Below the pieces are notes generated by a model. The model made no database searches. It worked only from the letters and a program-made list of their open reading frames with translations, and was not told the origin of the DNA. Positions 5,572 to 10,506 of a DNA stretch of 10,506 bases are shown in pieces. Location of the stretch: the NCBI GenBank assembly GCA_021774015.1, contig JAJFJO010000163.1, positions 1-10,506 of the forward strand. The letters run 5' to 3'. The DNA comes from Gammaproteobacteria bacterium (GTDB lineage: Bacteria > Pseudomonadota > Gammaproteobacteria > Coxiellales > Coxiellaceae). The position numbers and the translations under genes are program-made. Position 1 is the stretch's first letter, and every line of letters starts with the position of its first letter.

Positions 5572-6693
5572 ATGAAGGGATCATCAAAAAAATTGCTGCT
5601 TATTTTTGCAACACTGCTGGCTGCCATTGTCATCTGGTTTGGTGCACTGCTGTATCATTTTCACTACAGCCCCTTACTCAAGAGCACCACCAAGTCCATT
5701 GCTATCAAGGTTGTACCAGGCACTAGCATCAAGCAACTTGCGCAACAACTGCACAACAAAAAACTCATTGCCCGCCCAAGGTTTTTCATCTCTATCGCGC
5801 GCATCAAAGGCCTCGCTAAAAAATTACGCTTTGGTGAATATTGGATCAAGCCTAATATGTCTGCCTCAGATTTGCTCAATAACATTAGCCACGCCAAAGG
5901 CATCGTGCGCCATCACATCACCTTTATCGAAGGCTGGACTTTTTTGCAAATGAAAGAAGCCTTGGCTAAAGACCCCGATATCAAACACACGATCACCCAA
6001 AAAACCAATCAAGATATCATGACGCAACTCGGACACCCCAACCAACACCCCGAAGGGTTGTTTTTCCCAGACACCTATTATTTCACCTGGGGTTATAGTG
6101 ATATCAATATTTTAAAACTCGCTTATAACGAAATGCAAAAAATTATCAACCAACGCTGGCCCAACCGTGCCAAAGGTTTGCCTTATAAAACTAGCTATCA
6201 AGCTTTAATCGTTGCATCATTAATCGAAAAAGAAAGCTCTATAAAAAATGAACGGCCATTAATTGCTGGCGTTATTTTGCATCGCCTAAGAAAAGGCATG
6301 CGCCTACAGGTCGACCCCACTGTCCTATATGGCCTAAACAAACCCTACGGCACTACAATCACCGGCACAGATCTTCGCACAAAAACACCCTATAATACCT
6401 ATCGGGTGCATGGCTTACCCCCCACGCCCATCGACATGCCCAGCCGCTCGTCTATCGATGCAGCACTACATCCAGAACATACCAATTATTTGTATTATGT
6501 CGCTAAAGGTAATGGCGGACATATTTTCTCTAAAAATTATCGCGATCATTTAACCGCTGTGCGAAAATATAAATCATTTAAGCGCGCTCAAGAAGAGGAA
6601 GATTTGCAAGAGTCGTCATTAAAAGAACAATGGGAACACAAGGCGATGAAGGTCGCTGAGATACTCATTCAACTGATAGAAGCACGAATATGA
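5572..6693 (+). CDS. mltG: Endolytic murein transglycosylase MltG
   Basis: A 373-residue inner-membrane lytic transglycosylase of the YceG family. It cuts nascent peptidoglycan strands and so sets glycan chain length. Residues 8-29 form the single N-terminal membrane anchor after a basic KK. A LysM-like region follows (about 44-110, with VVPGTSIKQLAQQL). The catalytic part includes EGLFFPDTY (161-169), the active-site Glu219 in ASLIEKES, and MRLQVDPTVLYGL (243-255). Later come LPPTPI and NYLYYVAKGNGGHIFS (305-320). The length exceeds the 340 residues of E. coli MltG because of a charged C-terminal tail (about 337-373). The ATG at 5572 has no obvious Shine-Dalgarno sequence, so the start is chosen from family alignment of the anchor. 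It is the first gene of an operon and overlaps tmk by four bases (ATGA). Confidence 0.95.
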   Translation: MKGSSKKLLLIFATLLAAIVIWFGALLYHFHYSPLLKSTTKSIAIKVVPGTSIKQLAQQLHNKKLIARPRFFISIARIKGLAKKLRFGEYWIKPNMSASDLLNNISHAKGIVRHHITFIEGWTFLQMKEALAKDPDIKHTITQKTNQDIMTQLGHPNQHPEGLFFPDTYYFTWGYSDINILKLAYNEMQKIINQRWPNRAKGLPYKTSYQALIVASLIEKESSIKNERPLIAGVILHRLRKGMRLQVDPTVLYGLNKPYGTTITGTDLRTKTPYNTYRVHGLPPTPIDMPSRSSIDAALHPEHTNYLYYVAKGNGGHIFSKNYRDHLTAVRKYKSFKRAQEEEDLQESSLKEQWEHKAMKVAEILIQLIEARI

Positions 6694-7322
6694 CACGCGG
6701 ATATTTTATCTCATTAGAAGGCGTTGAGGGTGTAGGCAAAAGCACCGCAATGCAGCACATACACACACTGCTCACCTCTGCCAACCTACCCTTTATTAGC
6801 ACGCGCGAACCTGGCGGCACCCAAATTGCTGAAACCATTCGTCAAGTCGTGCTGCAGCATCACGATGAGTCTATGCATGAAGATACCGAATTATTACTTA
6901 TGTTTGCTTGTCGTGCACAAAATGTAGCGCAGGTAATTAAACCCGCTTTAAAGCAAGGACAGTGGGTGTTATGCGATCGCTTTGTTGACGCAAGCTTCGC
7001 GTATCAAGGCGGTGGGCGTGGCATTAACCTAAAACGTATCGAAGGTTTAGCGCAATGGGTGCTGGAAGGTTTAAAACCGGATTTAACACTATTACTCGAT
7101 GCGCCTGTTGAGGTTGGTTTTAAACGCATTCATCAACGTGGCGATAAAGACCGCATTGAAAGTGAAGGCCTTACCTTTTTAAATAAAGTCCGCAACACTT
7201 ATTTAGCCAGAGCAGAGCAAGAGCCAGAACGCTTTCGTATAATCAATGCCAACCAAGATTTAGAACACGTGCATGCAGATATCACCAACACAATAACTCA
7301 GTTTATAGCGAGCAAGGCCTAA
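6690..7322 (+). CDS. tmk: Thymidylate kinase (dTMP kinase)
   Basis: A 210-residue cytoplasmic kinase that phosphorylates dTMP to dTDP with ATP, the last dedicated step toward dTTP. The length is typical. Residues 11-19 are the P-loop GVEGVGKST. TREPGGT at 38-44 contacts the substrate. DRF at 96-98 and YQGGGRG at 105-111 are the family's conserved dTMP/phosphate-binding motifs. The LID segment RGDKDRIESE (150-159) supplies the catalytic Arg, as in E. coli-type enzymes, whose P-loop lacks it. The start codon overlaps the mltG stop by four bases, and the stop shares one base with the holB start. Translation is therefore probably coupled across the operon. Confidence 0.96.
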   Translation: MTRGYFISLEGVEGVGKSTAMQHIHTLLTSANLPFISTREPGGTQIAETIRQVVLQHHDESMHEDTELLLMFACRAQNVAQVIKPALKQGQWVLCDRFVDASFAYQGGGRGINLKRIEGLAQWVLEGLKPDLTLLLDAPVEVGFKRIHQRGDKDRIESEGLTFLNKVRNTYLARAEQEPERFRIINANQDLEHVHADITNTITQFIASKA

Positions 7323-8317
7323 TGTCTGTCTACTCTTGGCAACAACAGCAATGGCAACAACTGCAGGAACAGCGGCAACAAAACCGTTTGCCACACGCGT
7401 TATTACTCACAGGTCAATCCGGCTTAGGTAAAACCGAGTTTGCGTATCAGCTTGCCCAGGGCGTATTGTGTGACACACCGACTGACACGGGGAGTGCATG
7501 TGCCCATTGCCGCTCTTGCGAACTATGGGCTGCACACAGCCACCCTGACTTTTACCCTATAACTATCGAAGAAAAAAGCAAATCGATTAAAGTGGACCAA
7601 CTTCGATTATTGAACAATAAAGTGGTGGAAACTGCTAACCGCCAAGGTTATCAAGTTGTCATCATTCACCCTGCCGATACAATGAACCGCGCGGCTGCTA
7701 ATGCTTTATTAAAAACGCTCGAAGAACCTCAAGGCGATGTATTGTTCTTATTAGTTTGCAATCAAGTTGGCAATTTACCCGCAACGATATTAAGTCGCTG
7801 CCAAAAAATCGCCTTTAGTGCGCAAGAGGAGACTGAGACTGTTGCATGGCTTAATGAACAAACGCCATCGGAAGTCGACGCTGCTTTTCTTTTAAGGCTT
7901 GCTGACCATGCTCCATTACGCGCACAAGCAATGATTGAGCAAGATTATTTATCGGTTCGTGATAGTGTCTTAAAGCATTTAGGCGGCTGCATAAAGAATA
8001 GTGCTCATATTGTTACTGCAAGCACAGAGCTCGCAAAACAAGACCCCAAATTAATTATCAGCATTATGTTATCGCTCACTGTAGATCTCATTAAAATCCA
8101 CGTCAATGCCGACGTATCTCGCGTTAACAATAGTGATCGCTTAGATTACTTAAAGAAAGTTGCTGCGCATCGTTCACAGCAACACTGCCTCGCTTATTTG
8201 CAACAGGTCGAAAAAGCGTTAAGATTATTGCAAGGGTCGACCAATCCCAATATACAGTTATTATTAGAATCGTTGTTGGTGAATTGGTCGCAAGTAACAC
8301 AGGAAGCATCACTATGA
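7322..8317 (+). CDS. holB: DNA polymerase III subunit delta-prime (clamp loader)
   Basis: A 331-residue AAA+ fold subunit of the clamp-loader complex, which opens the sliding clamp and places it on primed DNA. The start shares the final A of the tmk TAA. Residues 31-38 read GQSGLGKT, an intact Walker A motif. E. coli delta-prime has a degenerate loop and does not use ATP, so this is a more complete version, as in several other bacteria. A zinc-binding module is formed by Cys50, Cys60, Cys63 and Cys66. ANALLKTLEEP lies at 126-136, and the SRC motif (158-160) could place an arginine finger at the neighbouring subunit's ATP site. The C-terminal third is the helical collar domain. It overlaps tatD by four bases. 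Confidence 0.93.
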   Translation: MSVYSWQQQQWQQLQEQRQQNRLPHALLLTGQSGLGKTEFAYQLAQGVLCDTPTDTGSACAHCRSCELWAAHSHPDFYPITIEEKSKSIKVDQLRLLNNKVVETANRQGYQVVIIHPADTMNRAAANALLKTLEEPQGDVLFLLVCNQVGNLPATILSRCQKIAFSAQEETETVAWLNEQTPSEVDAAFLLRLADHAPLRAQAMIEQDYLSVRDSVLKHLGGCIKNSAHIVTASTELAKQDPKLIISIMLSLTVDLIKIHVNADVSRVNNSDRLDYLKKVAAHRSQQHCLAYLQQVEKALRLLQGSTNPNIQLLLESLLVNWSQVTQEASL

Positions 8318-9087
8318 TCATCGACTCACACTGTCACCTCAACATGCTAGACCCTGAAAAATACGCGGGCGATATCAGTTATTTAATTAAAAAAGCTGCC
8401 GAACAAGGTGTCGAACATATTTTATGCGTCGGCGTTGATTTAGAAAATTCTAAAGAAGCTGTCGCCATTGCGGAACAATACGATAGCGTTTCTGCTAGTA
8501 TTGGCTTACACCCTAGTGAAGCACGTGACTATGTCATCACTCACGAAGAACTTATTGAGCTAGCCAACCACCCAAAAGTTATTGCTATCGGTGAAACTGG
8601 TTTGGACTATCACTACAACAAAGATAATTTAGAAGGCATGCGCCAACGGTTTCGCACACATATACAAGCGGCTAGAGAGATTAAGAAACCTATTATCGTT
8701 CATACGCGTGATGCACGTGAAGATACTATTGCTATATTAAAAGAAGAAAAAGCTCATGAATGCGGCGGTGTTATGCACTGCTTCACCGAATCATGGGAGA
8801 TGGCAGAGCAGGCATTAGAAATTGGTTTTTATATTTCTTTTTCAGGCATTGTAACCTTTAAAAATGCAAAAGAAGTTGCTGAGGTTGCTAGCCGTGTGCC
8901 ACTAGAGCGCATACTCATCGAAACCGACGCACCTTATCTTACACCAGCCCCCTATCGTGGCAAACCTAACGAACCGCAATTTGTGCGCTTTGTTGCCGAA
9001 AAAATTGCTGAATTAAAAGACGTTACTTTTGACGAGGTCGCTAAAGCCACCACGCAGAATTTTTATGATTTGTTTAAGGTAGAATAA
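8314..9087 (+). CDS. tatD: TatD-family metal-dependent DNase
   Basis: A 257-residue TIM-barrel hydrolase. Family members are metal-dependent 3'-5' deoxyribonucleases involved in DNA quality control and breakdown. The metal ligands are all visible: His6 and His8 in the opening SHCHL, Glu94 in IGETGLDYH, His130 in IIVHTRDA, His155 in VMHCFTES, and Asp205 in ETDAPYL. The conserved PAPYRGKPNEP follows at 211-221. The ATG at 8314 is preferred over an in-frame ATG at 8284 for two reasons: the family begins right before the first beta strand (MIIDSHCH), and it gives the same four-base ATGA overlap with holB seen elsewhere in the operon. pilZ, which in many gammaproteobacteria lies between holB and tatD, is absent. 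This is the last gene of the operon. Confidence 0.95.
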   Translation: MIIDSHCHLNMLDPEKYAGDISYLIKKAAEQGVEHILCVGVDLENSKEAVAIAEQYDSVSASIGLHPSEARDYVITHEELIELANHPKVIAIGETGLDYHYNKDNLEGMRQRFRTHIQAAREIKKPIIVHTRDAREDTIAILKEEKAHECGGVMHCFTESWEMAEQALEIGFYISFSGIVTFKNAKEVAEVASRVPLERILIETDAPYLTPAPYRGKPNEPQFVRFVAEKIAELKDVTFDEVAKATTQNFYDLFKVE

Positions 9088-9124
9088 CACCTGTTCGCTA
9101 CTGGCAGGCTTTTTACAACGCTTA

Positions 9125-9143
9125 AAAAAATGCTGCATTTTTT
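9125..9143 (+). terminator. Weak candidate terminator after tatD
   Basis: AAAAAATG (9125-9132) and CATTTTTT (9136-9143) form an eight-base stem with a three-base loop, starting 38 bases after the tatD stop. The stem is nearly all A-T with the T-run inside its second arm, so it is a poor intrinsic terminator. It is reported because the operon must end between here and the converging ankyrin gene. Confidence 0.35.
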
Positions 9144-9163
9144 GGCTGGTGCTTATAGCATGG

Positions 9164-9296
9164 TTTAGCAAACAACCTGTTTTCAGATAACCAGCGGTTT
9201 TTAATCACCCATTACGATAGATACTATATCTGATGCGTCTTTGCAGGTGCATTATTTAAATGGCGTTTTTTGCTCAATGGGTGCTTCCGTGTCAAG
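9164..9296 (-). repeat. Intergenic repeat, copy B (shared flanks around a longer palindrome)
   Basis: On the minus strand the order is CTTGACACGGAA (9296-9285), a core, TTAAAAACCGCTGG (9204-9191) and TTGCTAAA (9171-9164). This matches copy A at 3179-3231 except for one extra A. The core here is about 80 bases and is bounded by the eight-base inverted repeat CACCCATT (9206-9213) and AATGGGTG (9276-9283), with a small AGATA/TATCT palindrome inside (9219-9231). At the outer edge, GTGTCA (9289-9294) pairs with TGACAC (9304-9309), a possible weak 3' hairpin for the ankyrin gene. The rest of the 227-base gap between tatD and the ankyrin gene holds no gene I can support. Confidence 0.5.
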
Positions 9297-9314
9297 CGTA
9301 TGCTGACACCAAAG

Positions 9315-10506
9315 CTATAGCTCATCACGGTCATAAATTTCTAATAAGCGTTGCAAGTTTTTACCCGCAGCAGTAGACCTATCGTGTACATAAAATTTCA
9401 TATAACTATCAAAAATCGCATCGTATTTACCCGACTTAATCAAATCAATCATCTGCTTCGCCTGGTGCAAATCTTCTTCATCATCTGCCGAACATGCTTG
9501 AAACACGACACCCGCTAATAGCGCTGAAACACTCGCCTTACGCGCTGGGCTCGCCGTTGGAAATTCTTTCATAAAAAACTGCAATGCTCTTTGTCGATCC
9601 CATTCACGCCAGCGATGAAACAAGTCTAAACCATCTACCACGACCTTCTCTAGCGCATCACCCGATTCTGCACCACTCAAATGCATCATGATATACAGCA
9701 CTGGAACAATCGCTTCCGTATTCGCCCATGAACAATTACCAATCACCTGAGGTGGCATAGGAACTTCTGCAATTTTTTGCAGCATAAACTCTTCTTGCAG
9801 CCAGTCTTTCATCGCTTCAATCGATTGCCGCTCATATAACATAGGTAAAAATTTCTGCGCATTAAACCGGCCAGCCCGGTTCATATAACAAATAGGAATG
9901 TTCCCCGCATGCTCGCTATCTTTTACTCGATCAACCACTGCCAACAATGAACCACACTTAACAATACTAAACGCATGGCCTTCTTGACTAATGGGAATCA
10001 CCACAGGATCCATTTTAAAACACTGAATAATATCTTGCAGCTTGCTCTGATAATCCAGCAAATAATTATCAAACTGCAATAATTTACCTGCATTATTTAA
10101 TGCTGCCTCTATGGCATCCATACCATCAAACCACTGATGCAGATATTTTGCCATATAATGACTACGAAATTCGATAATAGAGGAGCGAATCAAATCTAAA
10201 CTGGATTCGTAATAGAAACCCTCATAATCCACTTCAGTAAACACACCATCAGGAGCAACGATATCCACACTGCCCACCAGCTCATAGCGATGACTCAATA
10301 ATTTCACATTAATGTAGTCCATCGCAAAAGTAATGCTAGCGCCATTCTCAATTAACAATTCTTTAAACGCTTTATCATTGCGCAACAATGGCCGCACTAA
10401 CACAGGTTCGCTGGAAATATTGTATGCATTAACATCCGCACCCGCTTTAATTAACAGCTCAGTAATAGCAAAATTATCATTTGATATCGCCCAATGCAGC
10501 GCACTA
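9315..10506 (-). CDS. Ankyrin-repeat protein with a cysteine-protease-like C-terminal region (partial, cut by right edge), likely effector
   Basis: The frame is open to the right edge, so the true start lies outside the window and 396 residues are visible. The first visible residues, SALHWAISND then AITELLIKAGADVNA, are a canonical ankyrin repeat. FKELLIENGASI begins what looks like a second, degenerate one. A GTG at 10403 can be read as a start but would cut the repeat array. The remaining roughly 320 residues hold a candidate catalytic set: His in EGHAFSIV (9975-9977), Asp in AVVDRV (9930-9932), Gln in PPQVIG (9747-9749) and Cys in GNCSWAN (9732-9734). The His-Asp-Gln-Cys order and spacing recall clan CE peptidases (Ulp1, YopJ). 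Some Legionella effectors, such as AnkH, pair ankyrin repeats with a cysteine-protease-like domain. Secretion and activity are inferred. Confidence 0.85.
   Translation of the reverse strand, partial: SALHWAISNDNFAITELLIKAGADVNAYNISSEPVLVRPLLRNDKAFKELLIENGASITFAMDYINVKLLSHRYELVGSVDIVAPDGVFTEVDYEGFYYESSLDLIRSSIIEFRSHYMAKYLHQWFDGMDAIEAALNNAGKLLQFDNYLLDYQSKLQDIIQCFKMDPVVIPISQEGHAFSIVKCGSLLAVVDRVKDSEHAGNIPICYMNRAGRFNAQKFLPMLYERQSIEAMKDWLQEEFMLQKIAEVPMPPQVIGNCSWANTEAIVPVLYIMMHLSGAESGDALEKVVVDGLDLFHRWREWDRQRALQFFMKEFPTASPARKASVSALLAGVVFQACSADDEEDLHQAKQMIDLIKSGKYDAIFDSYMKFYVHDRSTAAGKNLQRLLEIYDRDEL

Noticed and set aside
8284..8313. tatD start at 8284
   Set aside because: It would add ten residues before the family-typical first strand and lie within holB. 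The ATGA overlap at 8314 fits the operon pattern.
10401..10403. GTG at 10403 as the true start of the ankyrin gene
   Set aside because: The frame continues upstream to the window edge with a perfect ankyrin repeat, so starting here would cut the repeat array.

Overview
The window looks like the chromosome of a gammaproteobacterium, most likely a Legionellales or Coxiella-like intracellular lineage. Three things suggest this: the compact mltG-tmk-holB-tatD housekeeping operon, a Sel1/SPOR lipoprotein of a kind common in such bacteria, and two genes that look like host-directed proteins (an ankyrin protein with a cysteine-protease-like half, and a low-complexity multi-pass membrane protein). 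Base composition is moderately AT-rich by eye. The lineage is an inference; no rRNA or marker phylogeny is available here.

Layout. Bases 1-50 hold the first 17 codons of a minus-strand flavoprotein cut by the left edge. A strong hairpin terminator (131-156) separates it from a minus-strand lipoprotein with Sel1 and SPOR domains (174-1265). Upstream, also on minus, lie a REP-like palindrome (1456-1496) and an aldehyde dehydrogenase of the PuuC type (1507-2997). A 322-base gap full of small palindromes follows. Next comes a 649-residue minus-strand membrane protein with a Ser/Asp-rich N-terminus (3320-5269), then a divergent 302-base gap with one doubtful 48-codon ORF.

Bases 5572-9087 form a tight plus-strand operon with 4, 1 and 4 base overlaps: MltG, which terminates glycan strands; thymidylate kinase; the delta-prime clamp-loader subunit; and a TatD nuclease. 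The pabC and pilZ genes that often flank or interrupt this operon in gammaproteobacteria are absent. After a 227-base gap, a minus-strand gene (9315 to the right edge) encodes ankyrin repeats followed by a domain with His, Asp, Gln and Cys in the order of clan CE cysteine proteases.

The most interesting signals are four. First, the ankyrin/CE-protease-like protein. Second, the membrane protein carrying matches to two eukaryotic sorting motifs. Third, a pair of intergenic elements (3179-3231 and 9164-9296) that share the same flanking words around different palindromic cores. Fourth, a 10-bp inverted repeat framing the region just before mltG. No insertion sequence, CRISPR array, tRNA or rRNA was recognised.
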